A stretch of 64,000 nucleotides of DNA from Gerris lacustris (lineage: Eukaryota > Arthropoda > Insecta > Hemiptera > Gerridae): NCBI GenBank assembly GCA_951217055.1, contig OX578277.1, positions 14,377,218 to 14,441,217 on the forward strand, read 5' to 3'. Positions 1 to 11,004 of the stretch are shown here, piece after piece. The translations under genes and the position numbers were made by a program. The first letter of the stretch is position 1. Each line of letters begins with the position of its first letter. The notes beneath the pieces are model-generated. The model was not told where the DNA came from. It saw only the letters and a program-made list of their open reading frames with translations, and ran no database searches.

Positions 1-774
1 ATATTATGTATATATGTATGTGTCACTCCAGACGATATCTCCTCTTAGGAAGCACTTAAAAATTTTAAAAAAAATTAAAATGTCAATTATGTCAAGAGAA
101 AGGATGAGTTTGTTGGCCAGAAGAGTCCATTTAGGGGTCAAATTTTGATAATTTAGAATCAGAAAAAGCATAAAATCGTGTTTTATCCATTTTACCCCCC
201 TCTTATAAGAAACTATGACTAAAGTGTACATAACAATAATAATTACTGTATTCTTAAAGAGATTTCCAACGACATGCATCTTGAAAAGTATATAACTACT
301 TTCAACTACTCAGTATCTTTAATAAGATAATAGAGGGGGGTCCAAAATGCCTTGAGATGGTTTCAGTAAAGGATGGTACGGCTGTGCTCGACTTGGCCGG
401 GGCAGTGCTGTGCCCCCAGTTTTATAGATATCTGAAAATAATACATGCTACTTAATACATTATCTCAAATTAAAAAGTTGTTCTTTGTCTCGGACCGATT
501 ACGTCTATACCAGTTAGTGATTCGCTGATTTAAGCCAATTGATCAATGGAAGTAGTTAAGAAACTTAATTAAATATTTACTACATTTTCATGAGTTTTTA
601 AAACCCCATGGAAACGGCGTTTTCAAAACGTTTTGAGTTCAAGGTCACAACAGCAAATTTTTGGTTTTGTATTAAAACTGTTTTTAAAAAAAAAAAAAAT
701 GCATGGAAACGGGTATTGAATTGAAAACCGAATTGAGACATACGCAGTAGGTACGATAAGCAGAGATTTGATAA
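1..774. other. Unassigned AT-rich DNA
   Basis: No coding or structural element is recognised. The stretch at 480-505 resembles the tail of repeat R3 (CGGACCGATT). Around 588-720 lie short GGAAACG and AAAACGTTTT motifs that recur in inverted orientation at 2276-2347, on the far side of the LINE fragment. Confidence 0.5.
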
Positions 775-862
775 CATGACTTAACTGTACGAGTAATGCC
801 ACAAACGAGTGTGAAACTCCATTACGAGGAGGCCCGCTCCCTTGTAAAAACACACTACTTAA

Positions 863-1848
863 CCCTAGAACGCTAACCATATTTTTTAACCTCTTAAGAC
901 TAACCTTGAGTCATATTGACTCCCTAATCTATTATACCCTGTTTTATTAAAATATAAAGGCCTAATATGTACAATATTTTTTTATCGCGTTTTAGTGCTA
1001 GTTGATGGGACACTTAGGTGCTTTGTTTGCCATAAAAAACATTTTTTTTTTCCTTTTAATTCCGGTTTTTCAAACTGCACTACTATTACATATCCGGTAT
1101 TGTTATCTACCGGAGTGGTTTTATTTACTTTATTTTATGTAGCTTTTTTCTTTCCTTTCCTTTGGTTTTTCTATTTCGTAAATTGTTTCAATTAATTTAT
1201 TATTTTCCTTATCATCGCTGATGGGATCAAAAAAGGCATTTTCTATATTCAAATCAGGGTCCAAATCTCAACCGTTACCATTATTGTTAAATACGCTCTT
1301 TTTCATAATCGGTATCTGAATCGGTCATTTCCTTCATCAAGCGATAAATGTCGTTTGGATCATTGTATTTTTTCTCCATTATTTGACTATATTCATATTC
1401 TATTAACTTTATATAATTTAGACATATAAAGACAAAAAAAATATAACAATTTATACTTATAAATGAATAAATTACAATTATATTACCATTAATTTGAAAT
1501 AATTATTGAATTAAAAGTTATATAATATCTAATTTATAAGATTTGAAATGACCAAATAAACAATAACACGACATACTATTCTAAAAAATACTATTCTGCG
1601 TCAAAATGACCTACAAAAAATTTACGTGTAAGACTAAACAGGAGTCAAAATGACTCCGTGACTGCAGAAAAACAAACGATATGTCCTCTTTAGAATCTGA
1701 ATGTGGAACTGATAGAAGTGTAGAAGGGTCATTCAAGGGTGGGAGATAGCATAGCTGAGATGTGGGAGTTCTGTGTTTTACAGACACCGTGCATTCGAAG
1801 TTTAAAAAAAAATGGGAGTCATTTTGACTCCAGGTTAGCTTTCTAGGG
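863..1848 (-). mobile_element. piggyBac-like element PB-1 (internally deleted)
   Basis: The ends are CCCTAGAACGCTAACC and, inverted, CCCTAGAAAGCTAACC. Perfect TTAA target duplications flank them at 859-862 and 1849-1852. CCCTAG termini with TTAA targets are diagnostic of the piggyBac superfamily. It interrupts the LINE frame exactly. Only the 5' transposase end (minus strand, about 1195-1379) and the terminal regions remain, so it is a non-autonomous deletion derivative of 986 bp. Near both ends are palindromes of the form GAGTC-5 nt-GACTC (905-920, 1642-1657, 1816-1831). Confidence 0.9.
1195..1379 (-). pseudogene. piggyBac transposase N-terminal remnant
   Basis: Reading the minus strand from the ATG at 1379 gives about 30 residues rich in K, E and D, including EMTDSDTDYE, before a stop. 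Further piggyBac-like acidic codons continue in shifted frames towards 1200. Acidic, SD-rich N-termini are usual in piggyBac transposases. The same start region, also broken, is present in PB-2 at 56898. The catalytic DDD core is absent, so no activity can be expected. Confidence 0.55.
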
Positions 1849-2196
1849 TTAAAGAAGTGGCAGAGAGAATACGCTGATTGGGACAAAATAGATCTTTTCT
1901 ACCAGCTAACGAGAAAGGAACAGGTAGTGATATTCAGGTTACGCAGTAGGCACTGCCGACTAAAAGCCTATTTTTACCACAAATTTAAAAAAAGAGAAAA
2001 TGATGCCTGCGAGTGTGGCGAGGGACCGGAGACCGTATTCCACATTCTCCAAGATTGCACCAGACTCACTCACATAAGAGAAGAGACATGGCCATGGCCA
2101 GCTGCCACAACTACCCAGGAGAAGCTCTACCCCGAAAGCCTGGAATGCCTCCGGTGGGCCGCAAGCTATATCCTGAATTCTGGTGTTGTGCTATGA

Positions 2197-3212
2197 TAAG
2201 GAGTTCGACAGTGTGTAAGTAAGTACTATACGAGTAACTAGTCTGGGAGTTTATAGATTTCAAGATTGTAGTGAAAACTTTTCATGGAAACACTTTCAGT
2301 TTAAAACAAAAAAAGTTTTAAAACGTTTTTGAAAACTCACGGAAACGTATAGTAACTATCGCGTTTTTTAATTAAACTAATTAACAATATTTAATTTATA
2401 CTTACATTTAGTAAGTATTGAAACCCAAGAAACATATTATCAACAATATTAGAGTTAAAGAATGCTAAACGATAGCAGCAACGTTTATTAAGTCTCTATT
2501 TATACCCCTTCTATACTTTCAAATTAATAGCGACAGATCAATAAACGATCGTAGTTAAACTCCCAACAGTTAATTACAAAAGTTTGTTGGATGATTCTCA
2601 AAGGCCCAATGCGTTGGGAAACAATTTTGTTCACTAGCTATACTGCCCTAAGTAAACACCAAAATGCCAACTCAGAAAATAGAGATTAAAAAGCACTATT
2701 TTAAATGAATTCTCATTTATTTGAATTGCACTAATCGTCTTGGGTATTAACTTAACGTTCCCTAATGTTTAACTTAATTAATATATAAAGTTGTTTGCTT
2801 TAATAAAATGTTAACCGAGGATTTTTTGTTGCTTTAAAAGGTAAGGGAATAAAAGTTGTTAATAATTCTGTTAGGGATTAGAAATCAGCCGGGAAATGAA
2901 GATGTAGTCTTCATCAAATATTTACTGATGATTTTTAAAAGCGAGGGTTTCCCCTGCTGATTTATTACGTATTAACCAATCAGTTTCGACTCTTCTCAGT
3001 CCATTCGTTAATTTTTAGGGAAATAATTCATTTATGATTAACAGAAGTGGGTGGAAGGAATTTCGAAAGCTTATTTTGAATAATTGACAAGGGGTCTGGG
3101 CTCTTTACCACTCAACTAAGCAGAGAAAAATTACGTTTTCAAAATTTACAAATCGGATTTTAAATAGTTGAGTTCTTAAAGTATCCAGCTGGATTTTAAC
3201 TTACATCATATT
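2197..3212. other. Unassigned AT-rich DNA
   Basis: This is the 3' flank of the LINE fragment followed by AT-rich sequence. At 2276-2347 there are GGAAAC and AAAACGTTTTTG motifs inverted relative to 588-720. Nothing else can be supported. Confidence 0.45.
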
Positions 3213-3318
3213 TTTTATCTACGATTGATACGAAATATAAACATTGTATCTCTGTTTAGATGCGTAGAAAGTGATTATTTACGTACTTGTATTCATTGCG
3301 CATGCGCGTCTCATAGTT

Positions 3319-3374
3319 CTGAAGAATTCCTCTTCTTTACCACCCTAGGGCGGTAAAGAAGAGGAATTCTTCAG
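3319..3374. repeat. 56-bp palindrome, copy 1
   Basis: Two 28-bp arms match with a single A·C mismatch, and there is no spacer. The centre reads CCCTAGGG here, CGCTAGCG in copy 2 (26984-27039) and CACTAGTG in copy 3 (41049-41104), so one base pair changes on both arms together. It would form a cruciform in DNA or a long hairpin in RNA. Confidence 0.9.
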
Positions 3375-3472
3375 CTTTATGCACGATTAGCAAGTTTGTT
3401 TACTTTTAATAAAACTAATTTGCTGTTCTTTTATTGAAGTAACTGTTTATATCGAGTTTCTAGTGAAAAACA

Positions 3473-3640
3473 ATGATTGAATCAAGTGACTTTGGCGGAA
3501 ATGTGGAGAATAATACTCCTCCAGAAATAATTAATTCGGAAAAAAATACAACTCAAGAATTAATGCCATCTTTATCAAGAGAGAGATACGAACTTACATA
3601 CAGCAAGTTTATTTTTTTCTGTATTTATTATTTAAATCTA
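3473..3640 (+). pseudogene. Short ORF, Crypton-like recombinase N-terminus
   Basis: The ATG at 3473 opens a frame whose first residues (MIESSD..) recur in copies 2 (MNESSD..) and 3 (MSESSD..). It reaches LMPSLSRERYELTYSKF at about residues 36-52. An S-RERYE-YxxF motif resembles the start of insect tyrosine-recombinase (Crypton-type) proteins, whose first alpha-helix carries such a sequence. After about residue 55 the frame runs into non-coding repeat sequence. Copies 2 and 3 have stops or frameshifts. The family call is by motif recall and is tentative. Confidence 0.35.
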
Positions 3641-3791
3641 ACAATCGTAGATAAAGTACGGTACGCAACTCGTGCGAAAACGGCATTTTGCATTGCGCGT
3701 GTGGTTTTACTACCCTCGCTGTCGCTCGGGTGCAAACTCCACACTCGCATGCAAAATGCTACTTTCCGCACTCGACGCGTAATGTACTATT

Positions 3792-4622
3792 GCAAGTGTT
3801 TTAGTTTGGATTTCACTTCATTTCGTTAGTTAATTTTACTTTTTGAGCACATATTTATGTTCATATTATATAAGAAGAGAAAGAAAAGATAAATAATAGT
3901 CATAATACAAAATAAATAGTAATAGAAAATAATGATCATTGATTATTCCCGGGGAACGACATCGTGCGTGATTATACCTCAATTCTGTGTCAGTATATTC
4001 CTGACAGGGGACCCACGCCAGTTTGTATACATCTGAAATGTGTATACAGTGTATACAAATATGTACAGTGAAATGTATACATATGATTAAAAAAAAATAC
4101 GTGTGGTGTCACGGGACACCCGGTAGGAACGATGTTCCTTACATTTTTCATTAAATATAAATTATAAAATCACACTGCTCAAGTACGTATACATTGTTAA
4201 CTACTTATACAGTTACTTATACATGGCGGAGTTAGAAAAGAGACAAAATTAAAAGTAACGAACTGTTTGTACCTAGCAGACTTAAGGCAAAATTAAAAGA
4301 AAATCATTTTTGTATAATTAAAGAAAGCGTCTGACTATAAATATATATTAAATATAAGAAAAAAGTTGATCATGATGAGTTTATAGTGAAACAGTATGTT
4401 TGTTAAAGGAGTTTGGATTGAAATAGGACTGTTTTCTACCTACCCGGCCAATTAATTTAAAATATTATAAAATATATCTCTTCCCTACTCTACAGCTTCT
4501 GCTTGTATCAGGGTGAAATTTTACATGATTATATTTTATTTATTTACAAAACAAAGTGACATTTTTGACATATATAACAAAACTAATCAAAACAAGTCAA
4601 GTAACAGGCTTCCTTAATAACA
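3792..4622. other. AT-rich DNA with inverted GGAACGATGTTCC motif
   Basis: No gene is seen. GGAACGATGTTCCTTA at 4126-4141 recurs in inverted form near 4907-4921, about 780 bp away. These could be short terminal repeats of an element containing the R1 fragment, but the core motif is itself palindromic, which weakens this reading. TGTATACA motifs cluster at 4020-4085. Confidence 0.3.
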
Positions 4623-4787
4623 CTTTTTCCCGTCTTTTAAAGCTTACGTTTACGCGAGCGTTGCGTGTGAATACTTGGGCGGTTAACGTTTTCCGACGAA
4701 CTCTGCCTGGGCATTGGTAAAATGAACATGTGTACCAAATTTCATCTAACTCGGTGAGCATTTACTCAAGTTATCGTCATCTGTAGA
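4623..4787 (+). repeat. Repeat R1 fragment
   Basis: Contains the R1 blocks TTTACGCGAGCGTTG, CTTGGGCGG, GCCTGGGCATTGGTAAAATG and ACTCAAGTTATCGTC in the usual order. Both ends of R1 are missing. Confidence 0.7.
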
Positions 4788-4862
4788 TTTCGTGACGGAT
4801 TTTGCGTGATGGTGATTTTGTGACGGTGAGTTTGTGACGGTTATTTTGTGACGGTGATTTTT
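4788..4862 (+). repeat. TTTGTGACGGTGA short tandem repeat
   Basis: Four to five imperfect copies of a 15-16 bp unit (TTTTGTGACGGTGA). It starts where the CAGA-rich tail of R1 would normally be. Confidence 0.75.
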
Positions 4863-6986
4863 GGTCGTTTTTTTCGGATTCACTCCGGGGCTCCAGAACG
4901 GGCCATAAGGAACATCGTTCCAATAAGTTAAAACATTTAATATGCACATTCGAAAAATGTGCTAAGTTCAATAAATATATATATTTTTTTTTACATTTTA
5001 ATGTCTTGGCTATGGGACATTAACTCGAAAAGCGTTACCAAAAAACTAGTGTTACTCGAGTAACAGGGAGTTAGGAAGATATAGGAGGTGTCATACGAGT
5101 CTGTCCGCTCTCGGTAGGTATAGTGTCGTCTCCCTCTATCGCGCTTGGTAGGGCCTACCCACCCCTGCCCTCCCGATCGGCTACCTACCCCACGTCTCAC
5201 TCTCTTCACTTCTCGCTACTGCTTCAGTAGTCACTCGCGCATACCAGCGGTGCCTATTATTTTTTGCATTTATTATAAAAAATATGGGTGAAGAAGCTAA
5301 AAGATAAATTTTTAATAAAATGGAAAAGAAGAAAAGTATTTTCTTTTTTCGAGCACTACGTATGATCGATTTAATTCTTAATATACAAAGGCAAGAATCT
5401 GCAAGCTCGAATTTTTTACCAAATACGACACTAAAAAGCGTTACACAAGCATTACCAAAACACGACACCAAAAAGCGTCGCGTGAAAATGTCTCACTGTC
5501 TTGCAGACTTGTATAGAAGCAATTTTTTATTTTTTAGTGAATATCAAATGAAAGCTACTGAAGAGTAGATTACAATCATTGTATACATATAAAATATTAT
5601 AATTAATATGCTATTTACCGCCAATATTGCGTTTTTAGCGTCAAATATCTACCTAAAAAAATTGAATATTGCATTTATAAGTCAAAACATACCCCAAAAA
5701 AGTCCCGCTCCCCAAGGGTCCTAGGGACTCCTACTCTAATCTTTGTCTAAATTTATTTAATTCCATATAGGGTGGGATGGGGAAATAATAAAATGTAATG
5801 TGTAATAATCTACAAAACCTTAAAAAGTAGGTACTTGGATGCAAGTACTTCCCTGTAATTTTACTACGTTTTTATTAGCTTGCTTTCTTGTTTGTTTGTT
5901 TGTTTGTCCAGTACAAATCTTGAAATTTATTTTTAACTAACTTTCCGAGTAGCTAAACATTTGAAACTTTTAGAATAGCTCAGAACACGATGACAATGCA
6001 TTATATTAATACTTTTAGCCATCTTTCAGCAGAATTTAATTAGTTTTCATTAAATTTTGCTGTATGGAAAGTTAGTTCGGAAAAAATCCCCAAGTTATTT
6101 TATTTGTTTTGACATATCCCATAGTATTTACAATCTTCATTTTGACGGGTTTCAAATTTGTGATTTTAAACATTGAATGACAGCGAAAAGTAAACAAAGA
6201 AATAAATTAATTGGCGTGTGAAACCCAGGTTTGTTTACACTTGTGTCCTAGGTATAGGTATAATTTTTCTGCATCTGTACTTCTTTACTTGTACACATTT
6301 TTCTTCTCTTACTGTCCCTACACAGGGGCATATCAATGGCACGGTTCGGTGTTGGTGAGATCCGTTGTACAAAGATTTGTCCTTTTATAGGTTTAACATC
6401 AGCTCTCTAGATAGTTGTCATTATTATGTGAAGTAAATAAATTCGGAACTATGTATTTTTTTTTTCACTAACATTATATATAACAATGACAATTATATTA
6501 TCAACATTACATATGATTCAACAGAAAATTTAAAAACGTAGTATATCAAAATTTCTTTTTATCTTGAAATTTTTACTTATTATTCCCCCTATTTTCTTGC
6601 AAATCTATGCACCAATGTCTCGGGAAACTATATTTTTCACGAGAACCAACGTGTATATTTTCAATTGTATTTAAATGTATAACATTTGCAGATTCTTTTC
6701 CTTAAAATTGTTTGAACATATGTTTTAGGGAAAAATTAGAGGTTCTAATTAATCTTTGGATGTCATATCAAGGTGTGACCTAAGTTAATATTATTGCGTG
6801 TCACCTTGGCTTTAAGTGAATAATTCTTTTTTTTTTATTCTTAACAAAATTCTTTATAATGAATTCAACATCGTGCCTCACCTTGACCCCAACCTTGTAT
6901 GACAGTTTTCTTGACTACACAGCAAAATGGTTATAAATCTGATACTATCTACAATGTATACATTTTTGTAAATCTAAACATTAATT
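4863..6986. other. Unassigned DNA, partly GC-richer
   Basis: 5090-5260 is pyrimidine- and GC-richer than its surroundings and is followed by a lysine-rich 82-codon frame at 5320-5568 with no recognised domain. I see no splice or promoter signal good enough to call a gene. The rest, to 6986, is AT-rich with short homopolymer runs. Confidence 0.35.
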
Positions 6987-7800
6987 AGGCATCGCGTGGC
7001 TCTACCAATGAAGTGAGCGTATTGCAATAAAATACTGAATGTTAAGGAATTTATTAATCCTGATGAATGTCATGGTTGAAGAGTGGGGGTACTTAGTACA
7101 AAGCCTCTTCTTAACCATCCGCAGTTGCTTTTATTTTAAACAATTATTATAAATTTATCACTTCACTACACAAAAAACTTCTGCATGTATCAAGTTTAAA
7201 TTTTAAATGCCTGTTTCAAGTGTATTTTAGACGATGTATATAAAATTTTATTAAAATCGTTACGTCAGAACGTAAGATATCGGTAAAAATGTTGTTTTCT
7301 CTATTTTAAACGTTTAGGTCCGCTTTAATAAATTTAGTGATCTTTAACACTTCATAGCAGTTAAAAGTTGTTTGTCTCATTGTTTAGGTCCGCTTATTAT
7401 AGTTTTAACGATCTTTATTAATTAATAGCGGTGTCGCCGTTGGTTTAAATAAAATGTTATTTGGAACAAATGTTTGTCTCATCGAATTGGTGATGATGTA
7501 ATCTTTTCCCGTCCTAAAATTCCAATTTTACACATGAACCTATCGGTTTAAGCGAGAGTTGCGCGCGAAGTCTTGGACGGATCACGCTGTCCATCGAACT
7601 TCGCCTGACTAGGGTTGGGACATCGATGTCGATGTATCGAAAACATCGATGTTTTCTTTCGATGTTTTGGCTGACATCGATGTTTCTTCTTTCGATGTCG
7701 ATGTATCGAAAACATCGATGTTTGCCTATCGATGTCCCAACCCTAAGCCTGCCCATTAGTGAAAGGAACACGAATACCATATTTCAACCAAATCGTTAGA
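6987..7800 (+). repeat. Repeat R1, long copy with nested hAT MITE
   Basis: Begins AGGCATCGCGTGGCTCTA and holds the R1 blocks GTTTAGGTCCGC, TAGCGGTGTCGC, CCCGTCCTAAAATTCC and GGACGGATCACGCTGTCC. The block GTTTAGGTCCGCTT is duplicated (7313 and 7384). It is interrupted at 7610 by a MITE. Confidence 0.75.
7610..7745. mobile_element. hAT-type MITE, 136 bp
   Basis: The termini TAGGGTTGGGACATCGATG and its inverse bound 136 bp. Flanks CGCCTGAC (7602-7609) and AGCCTGCC (7746-7753) agree at 6 of 8 positions, as expected for an aged 8-bp hAT target duplication. Other R1 copies (for example 25885-25892) show the uninterrupted site. Inside, a block of about 32 bp built from ATCGATGT and ATGTATCGAAAACATCGATG occurs twice (about 7625 and 7692). 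There is no coding capacity. Confidence 0.75.
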
Positions 7801-9112
7801 AGCAACGACCATATCCAAACACATCCAGTAGAAAGTTGTTGTTTGTTTTTTCTCTCTCATTCTTTACGTCTCGATTAAAGGTGGGCTCACAGCCAGCGGA
7901 TCTCGGCGCGTATGGATTTATCTATGGCCTTCTTGCAGTGAATACGCAAAAAGTTGGTTCCAAATAAACTTTTTTGCGGAACCGCTTTTAAAACCTGTAA
8001 GAAACCTTCACTTCAAGTCCTCTTCTAATTTTTTATGATTATGTTTTAATTTTATGTTAATCCCATTCTTTTAATTTAAAAAGTAATTATTGTATATCAA
8101 TAATTCATTGTATACTTTTATTTATTTATTTATTTTTTTTTTTTAATATATATTTCTACTATTGATATAACAGTTATCAACATTAGATGCATAAAGCGAA
8201 AATTAGCAGGAACGTAATAGCATAGTTGTAATAAAAAAAACAATAACGAAAAACAAAAAACTAAACTACAAGATTTCTAAATAAAGACGACAGAAGTGAA
8301 TTTATAGATTCTATACTTTTTTAAACGGTCTTCTATAATTACATGAAAATATACAAATTCCATGTTATTTTAACAGGAAATAATAAAAAATGATTCATGG
8401 TTAATTTATGTAAATTGTTTACATGGTTTTCCTTGTTTTATTACTCTCTACTTTGCTCTCTTTCCTTTTTTAAAACCCTCCCTCTAGTGACACTTTTGGC
8501 CAACGAAGATTACTATAAGCTGTTTATTGGAGTTGAATTGAATTTGCCGTTTTATAATAAACTGTTATTTCATTATTGCATGATCCAAAGTAATTTTATC
8601 GATTATCCAAAGATTACAGTCGATCGTCCGAAATGTCTAAATTAATAACTGGTTATTACAAAGTAGGATAGATTGCAGATAAGAGAAATAACTGTGTTCT
8701 TTTGCTTAAGGTAAATATAATTTATAGCATGCTTCCACCTTTGATAATTGTCTATGTTGATTTGATGTGGGTATAAGATGGAACAGCGTGGCTTAAATTG
8801 CCTCGGGTGAAAGCTTTGCTGGTTTATACCACATTACCATGTTACTTTGATAATATCCTACGCTTTTCAACTTCTCATAGACTGTAACTCGCAAATTAAC
8901 ATCCGCGTTAAACCTAGTTTGACATTTCTAATAAGTTAAGGGATCACAAGTTGTGTGTTTTCTGTCTTGAGTAAACAAGAGGTTAGTAAGTGTATCAATT
9001 TACATAACTACAACTTCAGGAACTGGTGAAATTTGATACCAGTTCAATACAGCTGACAACTTGGTGAGCGTCAGTTGTATTTGATGTCGTTAAACGATGC
9101 TCCATTTATTAA
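7801..9112. other. Unassigned AT-rich DNA
   Basis: There is a TTTA run and poly-T at 8118-8145. An 82-codon frame at 8397-8645 has no recognisable domain and skewed composition. Nothing can be supported as a gene. Confidence 0.4.
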
Positions 9113-9535
9113 TAATCTGCCAATTAGTGTGGCGCATAGCTTCCTCGCGTTCTATTTAGCACACTTTAATTATTTTATACTTTTACTACCTATTATTGTC
9201 GGATATATTTGATTTTCCCCAGTTTTTCAAATCTGTTAAAATTGTTTCAAATTTGCTTCCAAAGGTAACGGAAGCTATGTGATCTGTTCTGAAGAAAGAT
9301 ATATTATTATACCTCCGATTTCAAAAATGCCAAGACAGAAATCCGTTTTAGACATCAGGGAACATTTTTGGTTCCGTGTCTGTCTGTCGGTTTGTCGGTG
9401 TGTCTGTCCACCATAACTTAAAGACTACTCGTGCAATTTTAATGAAATTTTGATGGTAGGTCGAAATTAGCCCATCACATTGTGGTCCCATATAAGTTCC
9501 AACCTTCTGCGCTCATTTGTTTTATTAAATTATGT
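9113..9535. repeat. Repeat R2 fragments in two orientations
   Basis: 9113-9240 carries the R2 left end (GCCAATTAGTGTGGCGCATAG) in plus orientation. 9250-9535 carries R2 in minus orientation, recognised by GGTAACGGAAGC, AAGACAGAAATCCG, GGTTCCGTGTCTGTCTGTCG and ATGGTAGGTCG. Confidence 0.7.
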
Positions 9536-11004
9536 AAAAAGTCACATGAGAGAACAAATCCAAATTGACTGGAGGGTGGAGGGTTACTAAGCGTGTCTAG
9601 CAGGATAAAAGATTAATCCCCCCGGTACAGGTCCCCCCCCCCCCCCCCCCCCCCCATTTGCCAGACTTCTCCCAATCTCCAGACTCTCCAAGAAAATAAG
9701 TTTGGGGTCTTTAGTTGTAAATGTAGGAACGCCACATCAGGCTGTCCATGTTGGTGCACCGTATCATGAATATGAGCGAAGAATCGGCAAGTTATTGATG
9801 TGCTCACTGAAGCATTGGCTCGGAAGCGACGCACGCTCAGTTTTGCCGAATATGACGAAGAGACCATACTTCAACAAATAGACCCCACTACGAGTCCAAA
9901 ACAAGTCCTCCTTGGGCTCTTTATAATTATTTAAATTCATATTATGATAATATATAATCATAATATGCTAGTTTAAATAATAGTCATTGATTGTATCTTG
10001 TTTGCAGATATATAGGGGAAATGATTTCAATTCGAGACAGCTAGATTAAACAAACAGATTGATTAAGTCCCGACCATGAAACGTCAAATTAGAAACTTGG
10101 TCTGACATCAGACAGCTCAAATTGCATAAGCAGTGGAATTGCATCAAGCCTGTGTTGATATTAAGCTTCTAGTTAGAGTTATCTAGAATTCCTCCTGATT
10201 GAAGTTGTCACGTCTCAATAGATTGGAATCTGTTGAACTGCTTGGGAGACACGAAGGTGTGACAGCAACATCTCTATTGGGTTCAACGTGGAACGTGATC
10301 TCAGAAATATGTCGACATAATGGAACAGTTATAAACGTGATATTTATAGATAAATTAACAATAGGGAAATGCAATTCCTGATTGATTTTTCCCCAGATTA
10401 GTGTTTAACATTGTCCAACATGATTATATGATAATAATAAAATCAAACATAATATCAAAATGACATATTAAGGCCCCCATACCGTATGGGGCTGTTAGAT
10501 GTTTGTGCAAAAAATGTTGGGGCCTCTAGGTTAGGCTGATTCTGAAAAAAATAATTTTTGTGTCACTCGATGAAAGCAGGTCATAGCGGTTAGTTTTATG
10601 CGGGATGTAAACGAACTTTAATAGTGCCTTCACTAAACTTTTAGGATTAACCCTTGATTGTGACCTAAAATATAACAATCATGTAAATTGTGTTATAAAC
10701 AAAAATTAACTCTGCCTATTCTCCCCACGGAAAATAATACTTGTTTATTTATGAAAGCAGCTTTTGGCTTTTATATAATGCCATCATCAGTGCCTATGAA
10801 CAAACACTAAACGTTAAAAATTACTAATATATTTATAAATTAACCTAAATAAAAAGAAGACGAATAAATGCTTATAACAAAATCTACAAAAATAAGACAT
10901 ACATTATAACATAAGAAAAATTTAAACAAGTAAATAAATAAGATAATAATTAATGTAATAGAGTTAAAGAATGACAAATTAATCAACAATTAATAAAACA
11001 AAGG
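9536..11004. other. Unassigned DNA with a 23-base poly-C tract
   Basis: A run of 23 C lies at 9633-9655. Frames at 10199-10381 are short and unrecognised. On the minus strand, 10761-10790 holds a hammerhead-like core (see its own entry). AT-rich sequence follows to 11004. Confidence 0.4.
10761..10790 (-). ncRNA. Degenerate hammerhead-like core (Penelope-type)
   Basis: On the minus strand: CTGATGA (perfect CUGANGA), one U, a GGC stem strand, an 11-nt AT loop, a GCC stem strand, then AAAA where GAAA is expected. The first A of the second core box is therefore wrong, and helix I is not evident. Such cores are known from Penelope-like retroelement ends. This copy is probably inactive. Confidence 0.35.

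Larger units (their letters stand above)
775..2196 (+). pseudogene. LINE ORF C-terminal fragment, split by piggyBac
   Basis: The frame open at 775-861 continues in register at 1852-2196 once the piggyBac element and one TTAA are set aside. The downstream part (1852-2196) has the basic WDKIDLF.. region and a C-x-C-G..ET..HIL..C motif at about 2008-2070. That Cys/His cluster is typical of the C-terminus of non-LTR retrotransposon polyproteins, after the reverse transcriptase and RNase H domains. There is no start codon and nothing upstream of 775, so it is a 5'-truncated remnant. It ends at a TAA at 2194-2196. Assignment to a clade is not possible from about 140 residues. The family call is by motif, not by database search. 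Confidence 0.7.
3213..3791 (+). mobile_element. Palindrome element (Crypton-like), copy 1
   Basis: One of three copies in the window (others at 26878-27456 and 40943-41516), about 580 bp each. In order it has TTTATCTACGATTG at the left, a 56-bp palindrome (3319-3374), a short ORF from 3473, the inverse CAATCGTAGATAAA at 3642-3655, and a 3' hairpin. The hairpin arms start near TACGCAACTCGTGCG (about 3662) and end near GACGCGTAATG. The common right end is ACTATT. It encodes no complete recombinase, so it is likely non-autonomous. Confidence 0.65.

Noticed and set aside
4126..4921. Element bounded by GGAACGATGTTCC
   Set aside because: The shared motif is short and self-palindromic, so inverse matching is not informative, and no target duplication was found.
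5320..5568. Lysine-rich 82-codon frame near a GC-richer patch
   Set aside because: No domain, no splice or promoter evidence, and an overlapping minus frame of similar length. Left in the unassigned entry.
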